Program-made: the position numbers and the translations under genes
Part shown: positions 6,223 to 11,334 of the stretch, in pieces
Numbering within the stretch: position 1 is the first letter of the stretch
Layout of the letters: every line of letters starts with the position of its first letter
Notes under the pieces: generated by a model
The model's database searches: none
The model's input: the letters and a program-made list of their open reading frames with translations, nothing else
What the model was told of the DNA's origin: nothing
Assembly (NCBI GenBank): GCA_023411395.1
Contig: JAEYOV010000085.1
Span: 1 to 11,334 of the forward strand
DNA: 11,334 bases
DNA from: Bacillota bacterium
GTDB taxonomy: Bacteria; Bacillota; Clostridia; Christensenellales; Aristaeellaceae
Reading direction: 5' to 3'

Positions 6223-7218
6223 CTATACCACATACAGAACACGTATATCCCCCAGGTATCTTCTAATTTCCTCCCTCAAAAAGGCCTCTCCCGCTTTGCG
6301 GATATCATCCCTATAACAGTATTTTCCCCGGCCCCTTCCTGTCATCAGGGAGGGGTCGTACAGTTCCGGTGCTTTGGGAAAGGCTTCGTTGTTGATGGCC
6401 CTGTGCACAAAGCTGTAGGTCATGAAAATGACCTCAATGAACAGCGATTTTTGGGCTTTTATGGACAAGCCATTCGCCAGTTGGGAAAGAAGCTCCCGGT
6501 ACTGTTTTTGCCAATCCTCCGTAAGGATCACAGGCGCAATGAGCAGGCCCGCCGGATAACCCGCGTCGCAGATTGCGTTCAGGGCGCGTATCCTGTCATC
6601 AAGGGGCGAGGTGCCCAGTTCGATTTTTGAGATGATATCCTTGGGATTGACGCTCATGCGAATGATGGTCCTGCCCCGGTGGTCAAGAGGCAAAAGCGGC
6701 TCCACCATGTCAAACTTGGTTGGAAAGGTCAAATAGCCCTTTCCCTCCCTGGCAAAGGTTTCAATGGTCCAAGGCAGGTTTTCCGTCACGGTGTTTTCCA
6801 GAACAAGATCGCTGTTGCTTCCGATTTCAAAAGTGGGGTCCTTGCCGGCTTCCCGGGCCGTTTTAACAAGCTTGTCCATCATCTGCTCCCGGTTGACGAA
6901 CACCCGCAGGTAGGAGCATTTGTTGTAATTGCACACCAGGTAGCAGTACAGGCACATGGCGCTGCACCCGGAGGAGGTGTAGGGCACCAGCCAGTCGGAT
7001 ACCTTATGGTTTTCCACATATTTGTGCGTTTTGCGCACACCCACGATGAGGTGCTGCTTCATGCGCCCGAATTCCTTGTTTTCCTGCTGCCGCATGCTGG
7101 GAATGTTGTTGTGGCTGTCGATGGGAATCCATGGAATATGGTTGTATTTTGCCTTCAAGAATTCTCCCAGCGGGTGGGATAATGCGTCCGGTTCATAATA
7201 AACAGCATCGGGAAACAT
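6223..7218 (-). CDS. splB: Spore photoproduct lyase (radical SAM), clostridial type
   Basis: This 331-residue protein would reverse the spore photoproduct (5-thyminyl-5,6-dihydrothymine) in DNA at germination, using a [4Fe-4S] cluster and S-adenosylmethionine. The radical-SAM motif CxxxCxxC is C85-C89-C92, within PYTSSGCSAMCLYCYL. Family features continue with GVRKTHKY (60-67), YLRVFVN (103-109), PTKFD (166-170), LGTSPLDDRI (201-210) and AGYPAGLLIAPV (219-230). Length is close to the family's roughly 340. Where Bacillus SPL has FEASCTSD with the catalytic Cys, this one has FEIGSNSD (130-137), so the Cys is Ser134. The start is the ATG at 7218, fixed by GGAGGTG (7231-7225) with a 6-base spacer. 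An in-frame TTG at 7254 is rejected because the apparent sigma-G -10 lies downstream of it. A diverged paralogue with another substrate remains possible. Confidence 0.85.
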   Translation of the reverse strand: MFPDAVYYEPDALSHPLGEFLKAKYNHIPWIPIDSHNNIPSMRQQENKEFGRMKQHLIVGVRKTHKYVENHKVSDWLVPYTSSGCSAMCLYCYLVCNYNKCSYLRVFVNREQMMDKLVKTAREAGKDPTFEIGSNSDLVLENTVTENLPWTIETFAREGKGYLTFPTKFDMVEPLLPLDHRGRTIIRMSVNPKDIISKIELGTSPLDDRIRALNAICDAGYPAGLLIAPVILTEDWQKQYRELLSQLANGLSIKAQKSLFIEVIFMTYSFVHRAINNEAFPKAPELYDPSLMTGRGRGKYCYRDDIRKAGEAFLREEIRRYLGDIRVLYVV

Positions 7219-7235
7219 GACCTTCACCTCCACGA

Positions 7236-7265
7236 TAGTATGAAGGACACGCAAGCCCGCTATTC
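7236..7265 (-). promoter_or_regulatory. Sigma-G (forespore) promoter for splB
   Basis: On the minus strand GAATA (7265-7261), an 18-base spacer and CATACTA (7242-7236) match the Bacillus sigma-G consensus GHATR-N18-CATNHTA at every defined position. It would start transcription about 10 bases before the splB ATG, leaving part of the Shine-Dalgarno sequence in a very short leader. B. subtilis splB is sigma-G dependent, so this fits. Confidence 0.65.
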
Positions 7266-7347
7266 CAAGGGATTTTTTGTTTTAGCATCTGCGAAATATG
7301 GACGTGCAAATCTTCTGCCGGCTGCGCCCATGATGCCAGGCTGAAGC

Positions 7348-7370
7348 GGGCGATTGATAATCGCCCCTAC
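7348..7370. repeat. Hairpin GGGCGATT-GAT-AATCGCCC and left end of a 12-bp inverted repeat
   Basis: GGGCGATT (7348-7355) pairs with AATCGCCC (7359-7366) across a GAT loop. The 3' part, AATCGCCCCTAC (7359-7370), is also the exact reverse complement of GTAGGGGCGATT at 7444-7455. The two copies bound a 73-base interior, giving the outline of a miniature element of about 100 bases. No coding capacity is present. Confidence 0.6.
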
Positions 7371-7443
7371 GCCGCAAGGTGTGTATTGGCTTTTCTTCCG
7401 GCTCCCAAATGCTCCGGTGTGAAGTCAATAAACATATTACGCT

Positions 7444-7496
7444 GTAGGGGCGATTTTTTGCCTCCCTCTTGAGGGAGGTGGCACGGCAAAGCCGTG
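7444..7496. repeat. Dispersed-type palindromic repeat unit downstream of the ligase-family gene
   Basis: After the inverted-repeat copy at 7444-7455 come two more perfect hairpins: CCTCCCTC-TT-GAGGGAGG (7461-7478) and CACGGC-AAA-GCCGTG (7482-7496). From memory, the composite GAGGGAGGTGGCACGGC-AAA-GCCGTG resembles a repeat scattered through many gut Clostridia genomes, but I cannot verify copy number here. The stretch 7266-7555 otherwise holds no gene. Confidence 0.55.
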
Positions 7497-7555
7497 ACGG
7501 AAGGATTTTCGCCCACCTGTATCGTTTACGATATGTACCGCTATTTCTGTTAAGC

Positions 7556-8302
7556 TCAGTCCAAGGGCCTGATCAGAATCAACGGCGTCAGTTCATCCCC
7601 CTGGCCGGAGGGGTTGTCCTGCATGGCATCCTGCAGCTCCTCATCGGAAAGAGGCATGTTGGAGGATTTGCCCAGTTGATCCCTTTGGATGTCGTTGGCA
7701 TCCATTAAAACCACGGGGACGCCTGTTTCCTTGCTCAGCTTTTCACACAGCTCGTCCGCGTTGGAAGGGTTGATCAGCGCCAGGCTTTTGTAAACATCAA
7801 AGCTCGAGCGGAAATAGAACCCGTCGATGCCGCCCACGCCTTTGCCGCACACCTTGTAAAACACGCCATGAACGCCAAAGGGCCTTGTGATGGCACTTAA
7901 AAATGCCGCCAGCAGCACCCTTGGCAGCCCGCAGATATCGATCACCAGTTGCAGCTTATAGGGCTCATGCATGCCCACGCCCGTATGGTTGATGCCGGCG
8001 AAACGCCACAGCAGATTGGCCCAGAAGCCGGGCTTCACCTCATCCTTTGTCTTTACGCTTTCCACGCACATGCACATAACCTTGGCGCCAAAAGAGAGCA
8101 CATCCCCAGGCTGATAGAGGGGCATCACATAGCGGCGGACCAAATCCGCCTGCTTTTCTCCCCGCTGGACAAAATGCGTCTGGATGGCGAACCGTTCATA
8201 TTTGCGGCCATTTTTGCCCGTAATGGTACCACGGTCAAAATAGACGATGCCGTCCTTCTCCCGCCGCTGGTCATCCAGGTTGCGGGATGCGATAATGCCC
8301 AT
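7556..8302 (-). CDS. Coenzyme F420-0:gamma-glutamyl ligase family protein (CofE-like)
   Basis: This 248-residue protein resembles Firmicute members of the F420-0:gamma-glutamyl ligase family. The recognisable stretches are PGDVLSFGAKV (65-75), then GLPRVLLAAF LSAITRPFG (125-143), VFYKVCG (147-153), GGIDG (157-161) and a VPVVLMDANDI segment (195-205). CofE adds glutamate to F420-0, but most Clostridia lack F420, so the true substrate is unknown. A further in-frame start exists at 8365 (TTG), but TTG there is the -35 of the promoter. The ATG at 8338 overlaps its -10. The ATG at 8302 has GGGAGGA (8316-8310) with a 7-base spacer and is chosen. The C-terminal 35 residues are acidic and polar and look like an extra tail. 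Confidence 0.65.
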   Translation of the reverse strand: MGIIASRNLDDQRREKDGIVYFDRGTITGKNGRKYERFAIQTHFVQRGEKQADLVRRYVMPLYQPGDVLSFGAKVMCMCVESVKTKDEVKPGFWANLLWRFAGINHTGVGMHEPYKLQLVIDICGLPRVLLAAFLSAITRPFGVHGVFYKVCGKGVGGIDGFYFRSSFDVYKSLALINPSNADELCEKLSKETGVPVVLMDANDIQRDQLGKSSNMPLSDEELQDAMQDNPSGQGDELTPLILIRPLD

Positions 8303-8336
8303 GCTGCCGTCCTCCCATTGCCATCGAATTTGGCCC

Positions 8337-8365
8337 ATTGTACTATGGAAAAGAAACGTTGTCAA
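8337..8365 (-). promoter_or_regulatory. Consensus sigma-A promoter of the ligase-family gene
   Basis: On the minus strand TTGACA (8365-8360), a 17-base spacer and TACAAT (8342-8337) give a perfect -35 and a -10 with one mismatch. Transcription would start near 8330, about 28 bases before the chosen ATG at 8302. This promoter rules out both longer starts for the gene. Confidence 0.75.
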
Positions 8366-8428
8366 TTTTCAGGGTGTGTCACAGCATGCCAATTCATACG
8401 GTTTTTAACAAAAGTGATTGCAAATACA

Positions 8429-8458
8429 AAAAAAGAACGGGCCTACCCGTCCTTTTTT
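8429..8458. terminator. Bidirectional intrinsic terminator
   Basis: An A-run (8429-8434) leads into ACGGG (8437-8441), loop CCTA, CCCGT (8446-8450), and a T-run (8453-8458). One mismatch (8436/8451) lies in the extended stem. Between two leftward genes, it most likely ends the Spo0E-like transcript before the promoter at 8365. Confidence 0.75.
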
Positions 8459-8579
8459 ATGAACCCTGCGGCTCCGCAAGCAACCGCGCGGTCGGGTATT
8501 TGCTATTTCTCCCGGCTTCACGCGACTACGGTGCCGTGCCCGCATCCTTTGGAAAGGAGAGTTGCAGCATGGCCCCGGA

Positions 8580-8747
8580 TCAGCCGGCGGCCTTTTTGGG
8601 CTCCGATGCTTCCCGAAGCAACTGGCACTGCATTTCATCCAACCGGCGCCCCAGCCTGACAGCTTCCTCCAGCTTGCCCTGGGAATAGCAGTTTTCCAGT
8701 TTCCACCTCAGCAACTTCTCTTCATTCCTGTTATCCGCTTCTCTCAT
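8580..8747 (-). CDS. Small Spo0E-like protein (putative aspartyl-phosphate phosphatase family)
   Basis: This 55-residue protein is almost entirely predicted helical, with the pattern of the Spo0E family: an N-terminal helix (EEKLLRWKLENCYSQG, 9-24), then a second helix with EAVRLGRRLDEMQ (28-40). Spo0E proteins remove phosphate from Spo0A~P and hold back sporulation. The family hallmark around SxxLD appears here as GRRLD (33-37), so the Ser is Gly, while L36 and D37 are kept; the call is therefore tentative. The ATG at 8747 is fixed by GAGGAGG (8761-8755) with a 7-base spacer; a much longer in-frame extension lacks such a site. A separate terminator follows at 8429-8458. Other tiny two-helix regulators would look similar. 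Confidence 0.5.
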   Translation of the reverse strand: MREADNRNEEKLLRWKLENCYSQGKLEEAVRLGRRLDEMQCQLLREASEPKKAAG

Positions 8748-8766
8748 ACGCTCGCCTCCTCTAGTA

Positions 8767-8790
8767 TTAACGGATGCCGGTATACAACAT
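8767..8790 (-). CDS. Possible 7-codon leader ORF upstream of the Spo0E-like gene
   Basis: ATG at 8790 begins MLYTGIR and stops at 8767. It is preceded by a purine-rich AAGGAGAGG (8808-8800) at 9 bases. The stop lies 19 bases before the next start codon. It may be a translated leader peptide or an accident; the same bases form a palindrome. Confidence 0.25.
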   Translation of the reverse strand: MLYTGIR

Positions 8791-8798
8791 ATTGTATA
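8781..8798. promoter_or_regulatory. Palindrome, possible operator
   Basis: TATACAA (8781-8787) and TTGTATA (8792-8798) are exact inverted repeats separated by CATA. The site is 34 bases upstream of the Spo0E-like start and 265 bases upstream of the DUF4282-type gene, which starts in the other direction. It may be a repressor site; no known operator is matched. Confidence 0.35.
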
Positions 8799-8866
8799 AC
8801 CTCTCCTTTCCATGTACAGCATAAACCGTATTTCGCCGCATTGCAACAGCGAAAGCAGGGAGCTTT

Positions 8867-8873
8867 TGTCGAA
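8867..8873 (+). promoter_or_regulatory. Candidate Spo0A box (TGTCGAA)
   Basis: TGTCGAA matches the 0A-box consensus. It lies 120 bases upstream of the Spo0E-like start codon, in the divergent intergenic region. A 7-base match can arise by chance; one further match occurs inside proS, so this is only suggestive. Confidence 0.3.
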
Positions 8874-9000
8874 GGCTGTCATGTTTGAAAATATTAACAT
8901 GTGCAAATGACTTTTTCTGTCTTTTCCCCCGCATCCTGCCCCCTCTTCCCGTTGTACTGTCTCCCGAATGGCGGTACCCATATACTTGCAAGGAAAAATG

Positions 9001-9009
9001 TGCTAAAAT
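9001..9009 (+). promoter_or_regulatory. Extended -10 promoter of the membrane-protein gene
   Basis: TGC directly before TAAAAT (9004-9009) gives an extended -10 (TGnTAnAAT type). The TTGCAA at 8986 is too close (12 bases) to act as the -35. The start codon is 54 bases downstream. The 8748-9062 intergenic region otherwise carries only the candidate sites listed here. Confidence 0.45.
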
Positions 9010-9062
9010 AGAGTTCGGGCGGCAAGCGGGGGCATCATTAAAATTTGATTGGAGGAAAAGGC

Positions 9063-9467
9063 ATGTACAATTACAGCTACAATTTCCCGGCACCTAGTAT
9101 GGGAGGCGGCATGATTGCGGTATTCATTCTTTCCATTATCGCCGCTGTCATCATGGCCGCGGTTTTCCTGCCCAAGTCCAAAAAAAACGCCTATTCCGGC
9201 TTTCTGAAACATTTGTATGACTTCTTTCATTTTACAAAATTCTGGCTCCCCGCCCTGATCCGGTTCATTTACCTGTTCATCTTCTGCTATGCCATTATCG
9301 GCGGGCTGTACACCATGTTTTCCATCAATTTCTTTTTTGGTCTTGGCATAATGATCATAACGCCCGTGATTGCCCGCCTTGTCATTGAAGGATTTTTCCT
9401 TCTATACAGCATCCGGGATGAACTGGTTCGTATCCGTGAGACATTGGAAAAGAAGGATCAGGAATAA
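9063..9467 (+). CDS. DUF4282-type small membrane protein
   Basis: This 134-residue protein has three hydrophobic segments, about 17-36, 62-84 and 89-116, with a short Lys-rich loop after the first and a charged C-terminal tail (RDELVRIRETLEKK). The second half fits the DUF4282 pattern: aromatic start FHFTKFWLP, a membrane hairpin, then a helix ending ELVRIRETL. The function of that domain is unknown. The start is the ATG at 9063, with GGAGG at 9051-9055 and a 7-base spacer. The gene stands alone between its own promoter and a hairpin terminator. No signal peptidase site is evident. Confidence 0.6.
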   Translation: MYNYSYNFPAPSMGGGMIAVFILSIIAAVIMAAVFLPKSKKNAYSGFLKHLYDFFHFTKFWLPALIRFIYLFIFCYAIIGGLYTMFSINFFFGLGIMIITPVIARLVIEGFFLLYSIRDELVRIRETLEKKDQE

Positions 9468-9472
9468 AATTC

Positions 9473-9532
9473 GGCATCCTTCCTTTTTCGCGGCAGCCGG
9501 CCCGCTGCCGCATGCCGGCCCGGGAGGATGCC
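9473..9532 (+). terminator. Branched hairpin after the membrane-protein gene
   Basis: GGCATCCT (9473-9480) pairs with AGGATGCC (9525-9532), enclosing a second stem CGGCAG/CTGCCG (9491-9496 with 9505-9510). It begins 6 bases after the stop. No T-tract follows, so termination strength is uncertain. Confidence 0.45.
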
Positions 9533-9578
9533 TACATAAAATTAACGTAAAATTGCGATCCTTTCCATTTGGTGGGGA

Positions 9579-9607
9579 TTGCAATCCTGCCAAGGCCATA
9601 GTATAAT
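9579..9607 (+). promoter_or_regulatory. Sigma-A promoter of the proS T-box transcript
   Basis: TTGCAA (9579-9584), a 17-base spacer and an exact TATAAT (9602-9607). Transcription would begin near 9614 and run through the T-box leader. Confidence 0.8.
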
Positions 9608-9613
9608 AATCCC

Positions 9614-9840
9614 CACAACGCGATGAAGGGCAGCCGCCTTGGTTTCCGCTTTACAGAGAGCGCTTCACTGGTGCAAGAAGCGCAGGCGGACTTTAGGTTT
9701 CCCGGCCTGGAGCATGCGGCCAATCCCCGCCGGTTTGCCCCCGATACAGGGCCTCAAGGTGGGCGCGAAAGCGCCAAGCCGGGTGGTACCGCGAAGCACG
9801 CTTCGTCCCTGCGTATAAAGCAGCGGCGGGGCTTTTTTTA
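9614..9840 (+). promoter_or_regulatory. Proline T-box riboswitch controlling proS
   Basis: This is a tRNA-sensing leader. The hallmark T-box GGGTGGTACCGCG is at 9781-9793, with partner CGTCCCT at 9804-9810, and the UGGU bulge would pair with a tRNA whose discriminator base is A, as in tRNA-Pro. Stem I shows AGAGAG (9655-9660), a stem GCGCTTC/GAAGCGC (9660-9666 with 9677-9683) and lower stem TCCGCTT/AGGCGGA (9645-9651 with 9684-9690). A CCC triplet (9701-9703), followed by the family's usual TGGAGC, is the likely specifier codon. A GC-rich stem ending in T7 (9833-9839) is the terminator arm. Uncharged tRNA-Pro would favour readthrough into proS. Exact specifier register is my inference. Confidence 0.9.
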
Positions 9841-9868
9841 ACCCTTGCCGCAACGAGGAGGAAACCCC

Positions 9869-11311
9869 ATGGCCAAGGAAAAAAACCAGGAATTTGTGCA
9901 GCACATCACGCCCAGGGACGTGGATTTTTCCCAATGGTATACCGATGTGATCCTGCAGTCGGAATTGGTGGATTACGCGCCTGTCCGCGGCTGCATGATC
10001 GTTAGGCCTTACGGCTATGCCATCTGGGAGCGCATACAGCAGGAGATGGACACACGCTTCAAGGCAACCGGTCATCAAAACGTGTATATGCCCATGCTCA
10101 TTCCCGAGAGCCTTTTGCTCAAGGAGGCCGAGCATGTGGAAGGCTTTGCCCCGGAAGTGGCCTGGGTCACCCAGGGCGGCAGCGAGCCCTTGACCGAAAG
10201 GCTTGCCATCCGCCCCACCAGCGAAACCATCTTCTGTGCCATGTACTCCAAGTGGGTGCAGTCCTGGCGCGACCTGCCCATGAAATACAACCAGTGGTGC
10301 TCCGTCATACGCTGGGAAAAGAGCACACGGCCCTTCCTTCGCACCAGTGAATTTTTGTGGCAGGAAGGCCACACCATTCATGCTACGGCGGAGGAAGCCC
10401 AGGAAGAAACGCTTCAAATGCTGGATGTTTACCGGGAGGTGGCGGAAAAGGAACTGGCGCTGCCTGTATACGTGGGCCGCAAGAGCGATAAGGAAAAGTT
10501 CGCCGGCGCTAGGGCCACCTATTCCATGGAGGCCATGATGCAGGACGGCAAGGCGCTGCAGGCCGGTACCAGCCACAACTTCGGCACGAACTTTGCCGAG
10601 GCCTTCGACATCAAGTATCTGAGCAAGGATGGGCAATTGACCCATGTGCACGAAACAAGCTGGGGCACTTCCACCCGGCTGATCGGCGCCATCATCATGA
10701 CCCATGGCGACGAGCGCGGCCTGCGCATGCCGCCCCGCATCGCCCCCATCCAGGTGGTCATCGTGCCCATTGCCGCCCACAAGGGAGGCGTCAACGAGGC
10801 CTGCGGAAAGATCGCCGCCGGTTTGAAGGCTGCCGGCCTGCGCGTGGAAATGGATAACCGTGACACCTACAGCCCCGGCTACAAGTTCAACCATTGGGAG
10901 CTGCGCGGCGTTCCCCTGCGACTGGAAGTCGGGCCCCGTGACCTGGAAAAGGGACAGGTGATGGCCTGCCGCCGGGATACCTTTGAGAAAATCGAGCTCC
11001 CCATGGATGGCCTGAATGAGAAGATTCCCGCCCTGTTGCAGGATATCCAGGATACGCTTTACGCCCAGGCCAAATCTTTCCGGGATGAGCGCACCCACGA
11101 AGTCCACTCCATGGAAGACCTGGCAGCCGCCGTGCAGGCAGGCTTTGCCAAGGCCATGTGGTGCGGCCATCAGGACTGCGAGGACAAGATCAAGATCGAG
11201 CTGAACGCCACCAGCCGCAACATGCCCTTCGACCAGACGCCCATCGGCCATACCTGCGCCATCTGCGGCAAACACGCCGAAAAGGTCATGTACTTCGCCA
11301 AGGCTTATTAA
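9869..11311 (+). CDS. proS: Prolyl-tRNA synthetase, ProS type 3 (archaeal/eukaryotic-like)
   Basis: This 480-residue class II synthetase charges tRNA-Pro. Class II motif 2 is RWEKSTRPFLRTSEF (148-162), motif 3 is GDERGLRMPPRIAP (280-293), and RPTSET is at 115-120. The anticodon-binding domain follows. The C-terminal zinc-binding domain has C432, C437, C463 and C466, and the protein ends with a Tyr, as usual for this type. There is no editing INS domain, which separates it from the long bacterial-type ProS. Length matches the type 3 family. The start is the ATG at 9869 with AGGAGG (9856-9861) and a 7-base spacer; the upstream in-frame start at 9845 lacks one. Regulation is by the T-box leader just upstream. 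Confidence 0.95.
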   Translation: MAKEKNQEFVQHITPRDVDFSQWYTDVILQSELVDYAPVRGCMIVRPYGYAIWERIQQEMDTRFKATGHQNVYMPMLIPESLLLKEAEHVEGFAPEVAWVTQGGSEPLTERLAIRPTSETIFCAMYSKWVQSWRDLPMKYNQWCSVIRWEKSTRPFLRTSEFLWQEGHTIHATAEEAQEETLQMLDVYREVAEKELALPVYVGRKSDKEKFAGARATYSMEAMMQDGKALQAGTSHNFGTNFAEAFDIKYLSKDGQLTHVHETSWGTSTRLIGAIIMTHGDERGLRMPPRIAPIQVVIVPIAAHKGGVNEACGKIAAGLKAAGLRVEMDNRDTYSPGYKFNHWELRGVPLRLEVGPRDLEKGQVMACRRDTFEKIELPMDGLNEKIPALLQDIQDTLYAQAKSFRDERTHEVHSMEDLAAAVQAGFAKAMWCGHQDCEDKIKIELNATSRNMPFDQTPIGHTCAICGKHAEKVMYFAKAY

Positions 11312-11332
11312 CCAGGGGGCTCTGCCCCCTGG
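11312..11332. repeat. Perfect hairpin directly after proS
   Basis: CCAGGGGGC (11312-11320) and GCCCCCTGG (11324-11332) form a 9-bp stem with loop TCT, starting at the base after the proS stop codon. No T-tract is visible before the window ends. It has the arm-trinucleotide-arm layout seen in the other gene-free gaps, and may be an instance of a dispersed palindrome. Confidence 0.6.
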
Positions 11333-11334
11333 AC

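Noticed and set aside
7949..8659. Rightward 236-codon frame opposite the ligase-family gene
   Set aside because: It runs through the promoter, terminator and Spo0E-like gene of the other strand; no domain and no ribosome binding site.
10608..10614. Second Spo0A-box match (TTCGACA)
   Set aside because: It lies inside the proS coding region, where a 7-base match is expected by chance.
9665..11275. 536-codon leftward frame opposite proS
   Set aside because: It mirrors a high-GC, clearly real synthetase gene, has no ribosome binding site evidence, and its translation has no recognisable domain.

Overview
The window looks like chromosomal DNA from a spore-forming, anaerobic member of the Clostridia (Bacillota), probably a gut-type lineage with fairly high GC content. 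Evidence for this: strong AGGAGG-type ribosome binding sites and several TTG starts; a proline T-box leader; a ferredoxin-dependent 2-oxoacid oxidoreductase; a clostridial-type spore photoproduct lyase behind an apparent sigma-G promoter; and a small Spo0E-like protein. The species cannot be named from the sequence alone.

Layout. Positions 1-180 hold a leftward promoter and a structured leader with a boxA-like motif, so a stable-RNA (rRNA) operon probably begins beyond the left edge. Positions 411-3050 are a rightward four-gene operon (ferredoxin, alpha, beta and gamma subunits) for a Vor/Kor-type 2-oxoacid:ferredoxin oxidoreductase. Positions 3051-3593 have no gene but are packed with perfect hairpins, including a nested multibranch fold. 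A leftward beta-propeller-like protein follows (3594-4457), then a rightward TSCPD-domain protein (4632-4883) and a rightward DEAD-box RNA helicase (5036-6214). The helicase converges on splB (6223-7218, leftward) with only 8 bases between the stop codons. A second repeat-rich gap (7266-7555) precedes a leftward gene of the F420-0:gamma-glutamyl ligase family (7556-8302). Next come a leftward Spo0E-like gene (8580-8747), a rightward DUF4282-type membrane protein (9063-9467), and a rightward T-box-controlled proS (9869-11311).

How the genes relate. Only the oxidoreductase genes form a clear operon and one enzyme. splB and the Spo0E-like gene both belong to sporulation biology: repair of spore DNA damage at germination and, if the family call holds, dephosphorylation of Spo0A~P. 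They are separate transcription units. The proS leader matches proline: a CCC triplet lies in the specifier region, and the T-box has UGGU, which pairs with a tRNA discriminator A.

The most interesting observations are these. (1) The SplB protein has Ser where Bacillus SPL has its hydrogen-donating Cys, and it has no Cys upstream of the radical-SAM motif. (2) The intergenic 3253-3590 stretch folds into a dense hairpin array with a nested four-way-junction-like element. (3) Hairpins with trinucleotide loops, several sharing a GCAAAGC apex, recur in unrelated gaps. (4) The Spo0E-like gene has a suggestive upstream region (0A-box, palindrome, 7-codon ORF). I saw no CRISPR array, transposase, phage gene or other obvious defence or mobile system.
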